Assembly (NCBI GenBank): GCA_963732415.1 | Contig: CAVSZK010000019.1 | Coordinates: 124,001-188,000 of the forward strand | Length of the DNA: 64,000 nt | Origin: RPQJ01 sp963732415 | GTDB taxonomy: Bacteria > Pseudomonadota > Gammaproteobacteria > Steroidobacterales > Steroidobacteraceae | Reading direction: 5' to 3' | Part shown: one piece after another, positions 33,993 to 42,165 of the stretch | Position numbering within the stretch: the stretch's first letter is position 1 | How the letters are laid out: each line of letters begins with the position of its first letter | The notes under the pieces: generated by a model | Told to the model about the DNA's origin: nothing | Databases searched by the model: none | What the model saw: the letters and a program-made list of their open reading frames with translations, nothing else | Translations under genes and position numbers: made by a program

Positions 33993-35336
33993 ATGAGCCG
34001 CGCTGGAAGCGAATTGCTGCCGGAATTGACCTCCTTCATCGAGGGCCTGGCCGAGCCACGCATACTGGTTGATCTCGATTATCGGATCCTCGCTGCGAAC
34101 AAGCCCTATCGGGACGCGTTCGGGGCGAACCAGTCGCTGGTCGGCCGCCACTGCTACGAGGTTTCGCACCACTACGCGAAGCCCTGCGACGAAGCCGGGG
34201 AGTCCTGCCCACGCCGAAGCGCCCTGGTGTCGCGCCACACCGAGCGCGTGCTGCACATTCATCACACGCCGCGCGGGGACGAGCATGTCCAGGTCGACCT
34301 GACCCCGGTCCGCGACGCCAGTGGCGAAGTCCGGTTCTTCGTCGAGCGGATGGAGTCGCTGCCGACCGCACGAGCGGCCGCTTCGTCGGATGGCCTCATC
34401 GGGCGTTCACGGATTTTTCGCCAGATGCTGGAGTTGGCGGCGCTCGTGGCGCCGACCGACACATCGGTCCTGCTGCTGGGGGAAACCGGCACCGGCAAGG
34501 AACTCGTGGCGCGTCTGATTCACGAAGGCAGCCGGCGCGCCGCCGCGCCGCTGGTGGCAGTGGATTGCTCGGGCCTCACGGAGACCCTGTTCGAGAGCGA
34601 GATGTTCGGTCACGAGAAAGGCGCATTTACCGGCGCGAGTTCCCGCAAGACCGGGCTTGTCGAAGCAGCCAGCGGCGGCACGTTGTTCCTCGACGAGATC
34701 GGCGACATATCGCTCTCCCAGCAAGTGAAGCTTTTGCGACTCATCGAAAGCAGCAGCTATCGACGCGTCGGCGGCGTGACTCCGCTGCGCGCGGACTGTC
34801 GTCTGGTCGCGGCCACTCACAGGAATCTCAAGGAAATGGTTCGAGAGGGGACGTTTCGCAGCGACCTTTACTATCGCATCAGTGCGTTTCCGATCCGCAT
34901 GCCTGCATTGCGAGAGCGCCACGAGGACATCCTGCTGCTCTCTGAGTCGCTGCTCGGGCGTGTGCGGCCCGGGCAGACTTTCGAGCTGGCCGAAGATGCG
35001 CAACGCGCGTTGCTGGCCTACGAATATCCGGGCAATGTCCGCGAACTGCGCAATGTCATCGAGCGTGCAAGCCTGCTCGCGTCCGACGGTGTTATCCGCG
35101 CCCTGCACCTGCCTGCCGAACTCGTGTCACCGGATTCTCATGCGGGCGCTGGTCCAGGAGAAACAGTGGCGAGGCGGAGCAGGATTCCGCGGTCCATTTT
35201 CGACCGGGAGTCGCTCGAACGGGCGCTCGCGGAGCATCATGGCAACCGGCGAGCCGTGGCCGAGGCACTTGGCATCAGCGAGAGGACCCTGTACCGGCGG
35301 CTGGGGGAGCATGCCCTGGCACCGCGAGCGCGATAA
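33993..35336 (+). CDS. Sigma-54-dependent regulator with Cys/His-bearing PAS domain
   Basis: Enhancer-binding protein of 447 residues. The N-terminal PAS domain (about 12-125) contains an inserted motif with C54, H59, H60, C65 and C72 (HCYEVSHHYAKPCDEAGESC). The AAA+ domain has GETGTGKE (163-170), the sigma-54 contact loop GAFTGA (210-215) and GGTLFLDEIGD. A Fis-type helix-turn-helix ends the protein (RRAVAEALGISERTLYRRL). The Cys/His set could hold a metal, haem or Fe-S sensor, or react as thiols; this is inference. AAGGAG lies before the ATG. It is divergent from the cyd operon and is its likely activator. Confidence 0.9.
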   Translation: MSRAGSELLPELTSFIEGLAEPRILVDLDYRILAANKPYRDAFGANQSLVGRHCYEVSHHYAKPCDEAGESCPRRSALVSRHTERVLHIHHTPRGDEHVQVDLTPVRDASGEVRFFVERMESLPTARAAASSDGLIGRSRIFRQMLELAALVAPTDTSVLLLGETGTGKELVARLIHEGSRRAAAPLVAVDCSGLTETLFESEMFGHEKGAFTGASSRKTGLVEAASGGTLFLDEIGDISLSQQVKLLRLIESSSYRRVGGVTPLRADCRLVAATHRNLKEMVREGTFRSDLYYRISAFPIRMPALRERHEDILLLSESLLGRVRPGQTFELAEDAQRALLAYEYPGNVRELRNVIERASLLASDGVIRALHLPAELVSPDSHAGAGPGETVARRSRIPRSIFDRESLERALAEHHGNRRAVAEALGISERTLYRRLGEHALAPRAR

Positions 35337-35387
35337 GGCCATTTGTTGGCGCCCAACTTTCCAGAATAATTCGTCAAAGAGGCCGCA

Positions 35388-36614
35388 ATGAGCAAGTTCG
35401 ATCCGATCCAGTCCTTCGCCAACCTGCGCCACGAATTCGGCGAGCACGGTGGCGTGAACATGTCGGTCGAGGCCAGCACGACGTTCACGGTGATCAACCC
35501 GACGACGATGCCCGAGATATTCCAGGGAAACCTCGGGCCGGACGTGGGCGGATGCTACCTCTACGGGCGGCATTTCAACCCGACAGTCTATGTGCTCGGG
35601 CGCCAGATCGCCGCCTACGAGGGCGCGCAGGCCGGCTACTGCACGGCGAGCGGTCTTTCGGCCATCGCCGCCACCGTCATGCAGCTCTGCGACACCGGTG
35701 ACCACGTGGTCGCCAGTCGCACCGTATATGGCGGCACCTTCGCGCTGCTGCACGACTACCTTCCTGCCAAGACCGCGGTGACCACGACCTTCGTGGACGT
35801 CTCGGATCTTGCAGCGGTGGAACGGGCGTTCACGCCGCGGACCCGTGTCCTCTACTGCGAATCGGTATCCAACCCGACGCTGCGTGTCGCCGACATTCCG
35901 AAGCTCGCGGACATCGCTCACAGGCACGGCGCGATGCTGGTCGTGGACAACACGTTCACGCCCTTGATCGTCGCGCCGATCCAGCACGGGGCCGACGTCG
36001 TGGTGCACAGCCTCACCAAGTTCATGAATGGCGCGAGCGACCACATTGCCGGCGCCGTATGCGGGACCACTGAATTCGTCATGCGGCTGATGGACCTGCA
36101 CATGGGTTCGCTGATGCTTCTTGGTCCGACGATGGATCCGCAGGTAGCGTTCGACATCAGCCTGCGGCTGCCTCACCTGGGCCTGCGCATGGCCGAGCAC
36201 AGCAGAAGGGCGGGTTACATCGCCTCCCGACTCGACGAGCTTGGCCTGCCGGTGATCTACCCGGGTCTCGCGACCCATCCCGATCACGGCCTGCTGGCCC
36301 GACTGTCGCACCCTGACTTCGGGCCAGGAGGAATCCTCGCGCTCGATCTCGGGACCCGTGAGCGGGCCTTCGAATTCATGGGCCTGCTGCAGAACCAGCA
36401 CCAGTTCGGCCTGATGGCCGTGAGCCTGGGATTCAGTGAGACGCTGATGTCATGCTCCGCGGCGTCCACCAGCAGCGAGATGTCGGAGCGCGACCTGGAA
36501 GACGCGGGCATCCGGCCCGGCCTGGTGCGAATGTCGATCGGCTACACCGGCACGCTGGAGCAGCGCTGGTCGCAGCTGCTCTCGGTGCTGGAGAAGATGG
36601 GACTGGTCCGCTGA
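35388..36614 (+). CDS. Cys/Met-metabolism PLP-dependent enzyme (gamma-synthase/lyase type)
   Basis: A 408-residue fold-type I PLP enzyme of the cystathionine gamma-synthase/methionine gamma-lyase family. Visible blocks are YGRHFNPTVYVLGRQIAAYE, CTASGLSAIAATVMQLCDTG (phosphate-binding loop), YCESVSNPTLRVADI, VVDNTFTPLIVAPIQHGAD with the PLP-ring Asp, and the PLP lysine in HSLTKFMNGASD. The C-terminal SLGFSETLMSCSAASTSS and VRMSIGYTG are also typical. Sequence alone does not separate gamma-lyase from gamma-synthase. Its place next to a sulfur-linked oxidase operon could be relevant, since gamma-lyases release methanethiol or H2S. Confidence 0.88.
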   Translation: MSKFDPIQSFANLRHEFGEHGGVNMSVEASTTFTVINPTTMPEIFQGNLGPDVGGCYLYGRHFNPTVYVLGRQIAAYEGAQAGYCTASGLSAIAATVMQLCDTGDHVVASRTVYGGTFALLHDYLPAKTAVTTTFVDVSDLAAVERAFTPRTRVLYCESVSNPTLRVADIPKLADIAHRHGAMLVVDNTFTPLIVAPIQHGADVVVHSLTKFMNGASDHIAGAVCGTTEFVMRLMDLHMGSLMLLGPTMDPQVAFDISLRLPHLGLRMAEHSRRAGYIASRLDELGLPVIYPGLATHPDHGLLARLSHPDFGPGGILALDLGTRERAFEFMGLLQNQHQFGLMAVSLGFSETLMSCSAASTSSEMSERDLEDAGIRPGLVRMSIGYTGTLEQRWSQLLSVLEKMGLVR

Positions 36615-36630
36615 GCTGCGACTCAACGTG

Positions 36631-36660
36631 GCCGGAGAGGCCCGGACAGGCCTCCCCGGC
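36631..36660 (+). terminator. Possible terminator hairpin after the PLP enzyme gene
   Basis: A 12-bp inverted repeat with one mismatch: GCCGGAGAGGCC (36631-36642) and GGCCTCCCCGGC (36649-36660), with a 6-nt loop. It starts 17 bp past the stop. No T tract follows, so it may act with Rho or only stabilise the 3' end. Confidence 0.4.
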
Positions 36661-36691
36661 ATGTTGATGTCATGCGCGCGGCAAGGGGGAG

Positions 36692-36710
36692 GGCGGCGCG
36701 ACGCGCCGCC
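36692..36710. terminator. GC palindrome between convergent genes, possible rne 3' hairpin
   Basis: A perfect 9-bp palindrome, GGCGGCGCG (36692-36700) and CGCGCCGCC (36702-36710), around one base. It starts 8 bp past the rne stop on the minus strand. There is no T run on either side, so termination is uncertain. Confidence 0.3.
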
Positions 36711-36717
36711 ACACCGC

Positions 36718-39354
36718 TCAGGGCTCGTCGCGCGGAGCCTCTCGCGTAGCGTCGTTGGGCCTCGCCGGTGTCCACTCCTGGACGTCATGCGGCGGCCTCA
36801 CGGCCGGTAGTGCAGGGGGCTCGTAGCGCACCGGCTCGGGCCGGTGCTCGAAGTCGAACGCGCCGGGCCGCGGAGCCTCCGCTGAAGGCGAAGGTGCTGC
36901 GTAGGCCGGCGCTTGCGGTGCCGCAGGCGTGGCTGGCGCCGCGGGAAAGACCTGTTCCCGCTCCGGGCGTGACGGTACCTGCGGTTCGGCTGCCCTCATG
37001 CCATTCCGCGGCTCCGTGCCGCGCTCCTCGGACTGCGCCGCGTTTGTTTCGCCGGATCCAGCACCTTCGCCGCGCTGTTCGCCGCCTGCCGAAGCCTCGC
37101 CCGGCTCACGGCGACGACGACGCCCGCCACGGCGCGACCTGCGCCCGGTACGCTCGCCCTCTGGCCGGTCTCCCTGCTCGGGCCGCTGGCTTTCCGCCGG
37201 TCCCTGGGCTTCGGTGCGCGGAGCTTGTGGAGTTGCGGCCGGCACGACCGGTGCGGCATCCGGGCGCTGCTGCGATGGCTGCTGACGCTGTGCTTGTGCG
37301 TCGGGGCGGCGCTCGCGCTGCCCGCCCTGCTGGGAATGCTCGGCCTTGCGACCACGCTCGTCACCACGATCGCCACGCTGCTGGTTACGCTGGCCGTCAC
37401 GCTGTCCATCGCGCTGTCCATCGCGCTGTCCAGGACGCCGGTCGCGATCATTGCGGTCGGTACGCTTCTCATCACGTCCGCGCTCCTCGCGACGTCCGTC
37501 GCGGCGGCCGCGATCATCGCGGTCCCGCGTCCGGCTGCGGTCACGACCGCGGTCGCGCGTTCGATCACGCTCGTCACTGCCGCGTGCCACTTCCGTTTTT
37601 TCGGGCTCGGGAGCGCGCTTGTCGCCAACGAGCCAGCGCCACATGCGCACCAGCACACCCTCGCGCGGGCCGAACTGCGGTACGGCAGGGGCAGGCGCGG
37701 CTTGTACCGCGGCGACCGGCTCCGGGGCCGGGGGTGGCGCGGGCGTGCTCGGTACCACGGTCGTGACAGCCGGAACGGCCGGGGGAACCGCCTTCTCTTC
37801 GGCTGCGATGGCGTCGAGGTCGATCTGCGGCTGTACCGCCATCTGGTGGCTGATCACCGAGAATTCCGGCATGTCGGCCTCGTCGTCGCGCACCCGGCGC
37901 AACTCGTAGGCGGGCGTCTCCAGGTAGCGATTGGGGACGAGGATGACGTCAACCTCGCTCTTGCTCTCGATGTTGTTCAGCCAGTCCCGCTTCTCGTTCA
38001 TCAGGTACGTCGCGACGTCCACCGGCAGGTGCGCGATGACCTTGGCGGTGCGGTCCTTGCGCGCTTCTTCGCCGATCAGGCGCAGGATCGCCAGCGCCAG
38101 CGATTCGACGCTGCGGATAACGCCCATGCCGTTACAGCGCGGGCAGACGATGTTGGTGGACTCGCTGATCGAGGGACGCAGTCGCTGGCGTGAGAGCTCG
38201 AGCAACCCGAAGCGCGAAATCCGCCCGATCTGGATGCGGGCGCGGTCCTGTTTCACCGCGTCACGCAGCCGGTCCTCGACCGCGCGCTGGTTCTTCTGCG
38301 ACTCCATGTCGATGAAGTCGATGACGATGAGGCCGCCCACGTCGCGCAGGCGCATCTGGCGGGCGATTTCGTCCGCGGCCTCCAGGTTGGTGTTGCAGGC
38401 GGTCGTCTCGATATCCGTGCCGCGCGTGCTGCGCGCCGAGTTGATGTCGATGGAGACCAGCGCCTCGGTGTGGTCGATCACGATGCTGCCGCCCGAGGGC
38501 AGCGTCACCTTGTGCGAGTAGGCCGATTCGATCTGGCTCTCGATCTGGTAGCGCGTAAACAGCGGAACGTGGTCGTCGTAGTACTTTAGCTTGCGCAGGT
38601 TGCCCGGCATGAAGCGCTGCATGTAGTCCTGCGCTTCGGCGAAGATCTCCTGCTTGTCGACCAGGATTTCGCCGATGTCGTCGGACAGGTAGTCGCGCAA
38701 CGCGCGCAGGATCGCCTTGCTCTCCTGGTAGATCAGGAACGGGGCGGGGCGCCCTTCAGCTGCCTGCTTGATCGCATTCCAGATATCCGCCAGGTTGTTG
38801 ACGTCCCACTGCAGTTCTTCGGCCGTGCGTCCCACACCGGCGGTGCGCACGATGGCGCCCATGCCTTCGGGGATCTGCAGGCTGTCCATGGCTTCGCGCA
38901 ACTGGTCGCGGTCGTCGCCCTCGATGCGGCGTGAGACACCGCCCGCACGGGGGTTGTTCGGCATCAGGACCAGGAATCGCCCGGCCAGGCTCACGAAGGT
39001 CGTGAGGGCCGCGCCCTTGTTGCCGCGCTCTTCCTTTTCGACCTGGACGATGACTTCCTGGCCTTCCTGGATGAGCTCACGGATGCCGGGACGGCCGCCC
39101 CCGTCGCCTTCCTGCGCCTTGAAGAACTCGCGCGAGACTTCCTTCAAAGGCAGGAAGCCGTGGCGCTCGGCACCGTAGTCGACGAAAGCCGCTTCGAGAC
39201 TGGGTTCGACCCGGGTTATCCGGCCCTTGTAGACATTGGCCTTCTTTGTTTCCCGGGACGGGATCTCGATGTCGAGGTCATAGATCCGCTGGCCGTCAAC
39301 CAGCGCTACACGCAACTCCTCTTCCTGGGTTGCGTTGACGAGCATTCTTTTCAT
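36718..39354 (-). CDS. rne: Ribonuclease E
   Basis: Essential endoribonuclease and degradosome scaffold, 878 residues. The catalytic half has an S1 domain (KANVYKGRITRVEPSLEAAF), the 5'-sensor and DNase I-like region with GGLIVIDFIDMESQKNQRAV holding a catalytic Asp, and the Zn-link VCPRCNGMGVIRS. The C-terminal half, from about residue 530, is disordered: Pro/Ala-rich, then a long Arg/Asp/Gln segment (GRDRSRTRDRDDRGRRDGRR) likely to bind RNA, and an Arg-rich RRSRRGGRRRRRE block. It is shorter than E. coli RNase E (1061). The long leader suggests autoregulation. Confidence 0.96.
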   Translation of the reverse strand: MKRMLVNATQEEELRVALVDGQRIYDLDIEIPSRETKKANVYKGRITRVEPSLEAAFVDYGAERHGFLPLKEVSREFFKAQEGDGGGRPGIRELIQEGQEVIVQVEKEERGNKGAALTTFVSLAGRFLVLMPNNPRAGGVSRRIEGDDRDQLREAMDSLQIPEGMGAIVRTAGVGRTAEELQWDVNNLADIWNAIKQAAEGRPAPFLIYQESKAILRALRDYLSDDIGEILVDKQEIFAEAQDYMQRFMPGNLRKLKYYDDHVPLFTRYQIESQIESAYSHKVTLPSGGSIVIDHTEALVSIDINSARSTRGTDIETTACNTNLEAADEIARQMRLRDVGGLIVIDFIDMESQKNQRAVEDRLRDAVKQDRARIQIGRISRFGLLELSRQRLRPSISESTNIVCPRCNGMGVIRSVESLALAILRLIGEEARKDRTAKVIAHLPVDVATYLMNEKRDWLNNIESKSEVDVILVPNRYLETPAYELRRVRDDEADMPEFSVISHQMAVQPQIDLDAIAAEEKAVPPAVPAVTTVVPSTPAPPPAPEPVAAVQAAPAPAVPQFGPREGVLVRMWRWLVGDKRAPEPEKTEVARGSDERDRTRDRGRDRSRTRDRDDRGRRDGRREERGRDEKRTDRNDRDRRPGQRDGQRDGQRDGQRNQQRGDRGDERGRKAEHSQQGGQRERRPDAQAQRQQPSQQRPDAAPVVPAATPQAPRTEAQGPAESQRPEQGDRPEGERTGRRSRRGGRRRRREPGEASAGGEQRGEGAGSGETNAAQSEERGTEPRNGMRAAEPQVPSRPEREQVFPAAPATPAAPQAPAYAAPSPSAEAPRPGAFDFEHRPEPVRYEPPALPAVRPPHDVQEWTPARPNDATREAPRDEP
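37389..37432 (-). repeat. rne: 12-bp in-frame tandem repeat in rne
   Basis: About 3.7 copies of the 12-bp unit GCTGTCCATCGC (plus-strand reading), the first copy degenerate. It encodes repeated DGQR in the disordered RNA-binding arm of RNase E. Because the unit is a multiple of three, gain or loss of a copy would keep the frame. Confidence 0.8.
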
Positions 39355-39736
39355 CGGTCCTCGCTAGATACGAGTTATTGACCGTGAACGCCCGGGCGGG
39401 TGGTGCGATATCCACGCGGAGAGGTCTTGCAGAGGCTTTTTTCATTTGGCTTTTGCATTTGCGCCAGCGCTCGTCAAAAGCGCTGGCGTTCGACCGAATC
39501 CTGGTTCTCTGGCACCGATCCCGCCGCGGTTCGCGCTGGTCCTGGGCCCGCCGGGGCTGCGGTACCTGCGCGTGTCCACGGCAGTGCGATGGTCTGAGGC
39601 ATCAGAACCAACTAAGATGCGCGCGCCACGGCCCATAGTGCCCTGGTCGCAACGCGGGTATGGCGCCCGCCAGTCCGCAACGGCGGTCGGGCGGCGCTTC
39701 GACCGTGGACTCTAGCAAGCGAACGCCGGCGAATCA
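39355..39736. other. Divergent rne-rluC intergenic region (382 bp)
   Basis: The only gene-free stretch over 300 bp. It holds the long 5' leader of rne on the minus strand and the upstream region of rluC on the plus strand. In E. coli the rne leader is several hundred bases and mediates feedback cleavage; the same arrangement is seen here. Features visible are the hairpin at 39462-39488 and a T/A-rich patch near 39434-39458. I could not find a convincing -35/-10 pair for either gene and see no RNA gene. Confidence 0.6.
39462..39488 (-). promoter_or_regulatory. 10-bp hairpin in the rne 5' leader
   Basis: Perfect inverted repeat CGCCAGCGCT (39462-39471) and AGCGCTGGCG (39479-39488) with a 7-nt loop, about 110 bases upstream of the rne start. 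On the minus strand the loop reads TTTGACG. No T tract follows, so it is not a terminator. By analogy to E. coli rne it may be the RNase E-binding element for autoregulation. Confidence 0.5.
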
Positions 39737-40786
39737 ATGGCTTACGAGAACAACAAGACGGGCACCGAAGACTCGGCCCCAGGCGGCGGCGTCCAGTACG
39801 TTGAGGCAGGTGAGGGCGACGACGGCCAGCGCCTCGACAACTTCCTGCTCCGGGTCCTGAAGGGCATTCCCCGCACGCACGTCTATCGCCTGCTGCGCAA
39901 GGGCGAGGTCCGGGTCAACAGCAAGCGTGCAAAGCCCGACCAGCGGCTCGTGGCCGGCGACCGCGTCCGCCTCCCGCCTGTCCGTCGCCCCGAACCGGGT
40001 GCCGACGCGGCCCGCCCGCCCAGCCAGTCGCTGCAGGACCTGCTCATCGCCTCGATCCTGTACGAGGACAACGACCTGCTGGTGCTGAACAAGCCGGCCG
40101 GAATCGCGGTGCACGGCGGCAGCGGCACCTCGCACGGTGTCATCGAGGCGCTGCGGGCCGCTCGACCCGATGCCAGGGAACTGGACCTCGTGCACCGCCT
40201 CGACCGCGACACCAGCGGCTGCCTGATCGTCGCCAAGAGACGTGCTGCGCTGCGCGACCTGCACGCCCAGCTCCGCGACGGCACGACCGAGAAGTTGTAC
40301 CTCACGCTGGTCTGCGGGACATGGAACCTGGGGCAAAAGCGCATCGAGCTGGCGCTTGCGACCGGCGAACGGCGCGGAGGCGAGCGGCACGTCGCGGTCC
40401 GTGGTCACGGCCACGGCCAGGTCGCCGTCAGCACGTTCAGGCCGGTGCAGTTCTTCGGCAACGTAGCGAGCCTGATGGAGGTTGTGATCGACACGGGCAA
40501 GACGCACCAGATCCGCGTGCACGCGGCCTATGCCGGTCACCCGGTGGCAGGCGACGACAAGTACGGAGACCGGGAGAAGAACGCCGAGCTGAGGAAGTTC
40601 GGTCTGAATCGAATGTTCCTGCACGCGGCATCGATCGGCGTGACACGGCCGGGCTCGAAGGAGCCGCTGCACGTGAGTGCGCCGCTGGGCGACGAGCTGG
40701 GAGCCGTGCTCGACGCGCTCCTCAAGGCACCGGGATCCCCGCGCGGCGCAGCGCGCCGCAGAGCCAGATCAAGGGCAGACCGGTGA
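39737..40786 (+). CDS. rluC: 23S rRNA pseudouridine synthase RluC
   Basis: Pseudouridine synthase of the RluA family (sites 955, 2504 and 2580 in E. coli 23S rRNA). The 349 residues have an S4 domain (QRLDNFLLRVLKGIPRTHVY, KGEVRVNSKRAKPDQRL), then a catalytic domain with LNKPAGIAVHGGSGTSHGVI and the active-site Asp in VHRLDRDTSGCLIVAK. The C-terminal GKTHQIRVHAAYAGHPVAGD is typical. The last 65 bp overlap the convergent maf gene, so the basic C-terminal tail of RluC is unusual. Confidence 0.95.
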   Translation: MAYENNKTGTEDSAPGGGVQYVEAGEGDDGQRLDNFLLRVLKGIPRTHVYRLLRKGEVRVNSKRAKPDQRLVAGDRVRLPPVRRPEPGADAARPPSQSLQDLLIASILYEDNDLLVLNKPAGIAVHGGSGTSHGVIEALRAARPDARELDLVHRLDRDTSGCLIVAKRRAALRDLHAQLRDGTTEKLYLTLVCGTWNLGQKRIELALATGERRGGERHVAVRGHGHGQVAVSTFRPVQFFGNVASLMEVVIDTGKTHQIRVHAAYAGHPVAGDDKYGDREKNAELRKFGLNRMFLHAASIGVTRPGSKEPLHVSAPLGDELGAVLDALLKAPGSPRGAARRRARSRADR

Positions 40787-41315
40787 GTCCCGTCGGGTCG
40801 TCCGACTCGATCCGCTCGAACAGTGAAATTCCCAGCGACTCGGCCTTGAATCCTCCGGCGCAGTCGAGCGGACTGTCAGCTGACACATAGCGCTCGATCT
40901 CCCGGTCTTCCAGCATTCGGAACTTCACTAGAGTGCGATCCACATGGCTTTCGATCGTCGCCATCCGTGGGCCGATCACGTGCACGGCGGTGAGAAAAAT
41001 CACCTCACGGCCGGAAGATTCGCGCAGCTGCGCGATGCAGCGCTCGACCGTGCCCGGCTTCCCGAGCACCTGATTGCCGAGCAGGGCGACCTGGTCGGAC
41101 CCGACCGTGACCGAATCGGACCGGCTCGACGCAACTGATTCGGCCTTGAGCCGTGCGAGCCGGCGGGCCAGCTCGAGCGGTGGTTCACCCGCCAGTGGCG
41201 TTTCGTCGGCGCCGGGTGAAACGCACTCGAAGTCGAGGCCCAACCGCCCGAGCAGCGCACGGCGATAGGTCGAAGTCGAGGCGAGGACCAGCCCCGGGCG
41301 GCGTCCGGTACTCAC
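40722..41315 (-). CDS. maf: Maf-family nucleoside-triphosphate pyrophosphatase (YceF type)
   Basis: House-cleaning pyrophosphatase of 197 residues. Blocks are LVLASTSTYRRALLGRLGLD, PGADETPLAGEPPLELARRL, AxxKAESV, VGSDQVALLGNQVLGKPGT and the C-terminal ESDDPTGLTGLPL. The YceF/Maf-2 subgroup in E. coli hydrolyses m7GTP; the location beside rluC and yceD matches E. coli yceF. The GTG start has GGAG six bases before it. It converges on rluC with a 65-bp overlap. Confidence 0.93.
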   Translation of the reverse strand: MSTGRRPGLVLASTSTYRRALLGRLGLDFECVSPGADETPLAGEPPLELARRLARLKAESVASSRSDSVTVGSDQVALLGNQVLGKPGTVERCIAQLRESSGREVIFLTAVHVIGPRMATIESHVDRTLVKFRMLEDREIERYVSADSPLDCAGGFKAESLGISLFERIESDDPTGLTGLPLIWLCGALRRAGIPVP

Positions 41316-41373
41316 GCCCGGCTCCTGCCAGTGCGGTGGTCCTTGTAAAACAAGGGTTTAAGCTCGCTACGTT

Positions 41374-41402
41374 TTGACATGGGGAGGGTGCGTCACTATT
41401 AT
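41374..41402 (+). promoter_or_regulatory. Near-consensus sigma-70 promoter for yceD-rpmF-plsX
   Basis: TTGACA (41374-41379), a 17-bp spacer, then TATTAT (41397-41402): a perfect -35 and a 5/6 -10 at optimal spacing. The predicted start of transcription is about 41409. The in-frame ATG inside the -35 box (41379) therefore cannot be the yceD start. Strong promoter quality fits a ribosomal-protein operon. Confidence 0.85.
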
Positions 41403-41411
41403 ACGCGGCCC

Positions 41412-41933
41412 ATGTCGGCAGCCAGGTCGGATCAGGTCAACGCGATCGAACTGGCGGGCCGCTCGGCTACGCTGGAACGTGAGCTTGGCCAAACACAAAT
41501 GCCGCGGCTGGTCGAGGCAGGAGCGCTCGACGGTACCAGCGTGCGTGCGGTGCTGGCCTTCGGCAGGTTCGACGGAAAGCCCACGGTCGAACTGCAGGTG
41601 AAGGGCAGTGTGCTGCTCACCTGCCAGCGATGCATGCGGCCCTGCGAGTGCTGCATCGACGACGCGGCCCGGTTGGTGATCGTCGCTGACGGCGACGAGC
41701 AGTTGCCCGGCGGATACGAGGCCGTGGCCGGCGACGCGGAACGGCTGTCGCTGGTGGACTTGATAGAGGAACAGGTGTTGCTCGGCATGCCGCTGGTGCC
41801 GATGCACCACGATCAGGCCGATTGCGGCGAGGCCGCACCGACCGGCACCGGCGTCGAAGTCGTTTCGACGGCGGAGAAGAAGCAGAGACCTTTCGAGAAC
41901 CTGCGGGAGTTGCTCGGCAAGAGCCAGCGCTGA
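41412..41933 (+). CDS. yceD: YceD/DUF177 protein (23S rRNA accumulation protein family)
   Basis: A 173-residue member of DUF177, which in E. coli and plants is linked to 23S rRNA accumulation. The central motif VLLTCQRCMRPCECC carries the conserved CxxC. LVDLIEEQVLLGMPLVPMH follows, and KKQRPFENLRELLG ends the protein as in the family. The ATG lies about three bases after the predicted transcription start, so the mRNA is probably leaderless or nearly so. It forms an operon with rpmF and plsX. Confidence 0.92.
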   Translation: MSAARSDQVNAIELAGRSATLERELGQTQMPRLVEAGALDGTSVRAVLAFGRFDGKPTVELQVKGSVLLTCQRCMRPCECCIDDAARLVIVADGDEQLPGGYEAVAGDAERLSLVDLIEEQVLLGMPLVPMHHDQADCGEAAPTGTGVEVVSTAEKKQRPFENLRELLGKSQR

Positions 41934-41954
41934 CCCGCGACAGGAGTAGAGATA

Positions 41955-42149
41955 ATGGCAGTCCAGAAAAGCCGCAAGTCGCCGTCGAAGCGTGGCATGC
42001 ACCGGTCACACGACGGCTTGTCGAAGCCGGCGCTGTCGGTGGACCGTACCAGCGGCGAGACCCACCTGCGTCACCGCATTACGCCCGACGGTTTTTACCG
42101 TGGCAAGCGGGTGATCGAGAAGCCGGCGGCCGACGACGGCCAGGAATAG
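41955..42149 (+). CDS. rpmF: 50S ribosomal protein L32
   Basis: A 64-residue ribosomal protein: MAVQKSRKSPSKRGMHRSHD at the N-terminus, then LSVDRTSGETHLRHRITPDG and YRGKRVI. It is the cysteine-free form common in Gammaproteobacteria. A GGAG lies ahead of the ATG. It sits between yceD and plsX as in E. coli. Confidence 0.98.
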   Translation: MAVQKSRKSPSKRGMHRSHDGLSKPALSVDRTSGETHLRHRITPDGFYRGKRVIEKPAADDGQE

Positions 42150-42165
42150 TCCTGGCCGCCCGAGC

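Noticed and set aside
35317..35332. A second sigma-54-like element (TGGCAC-N5-xxGC) before the PLP enzyme gene
   Set aside because: Only the -24 half and the GC of -12 match, it lies within the regulator's coding end, and TGGC strings are frequent in this DNA.
35345..35357. GTTGG-CGC-CCAAC hairpin followed by TTT after the sigma-54 regulator gene
   Set aside because: The stem is only 5 bp and the T run three bases, too weak to call a terminator.
37389..37432. Short regular repeats suggesting a CRISPR array
   Set aside because: The units are 12 bp, contiguous and in frame with DGQR codons of RNase E. There are no spacers and no cas genes.
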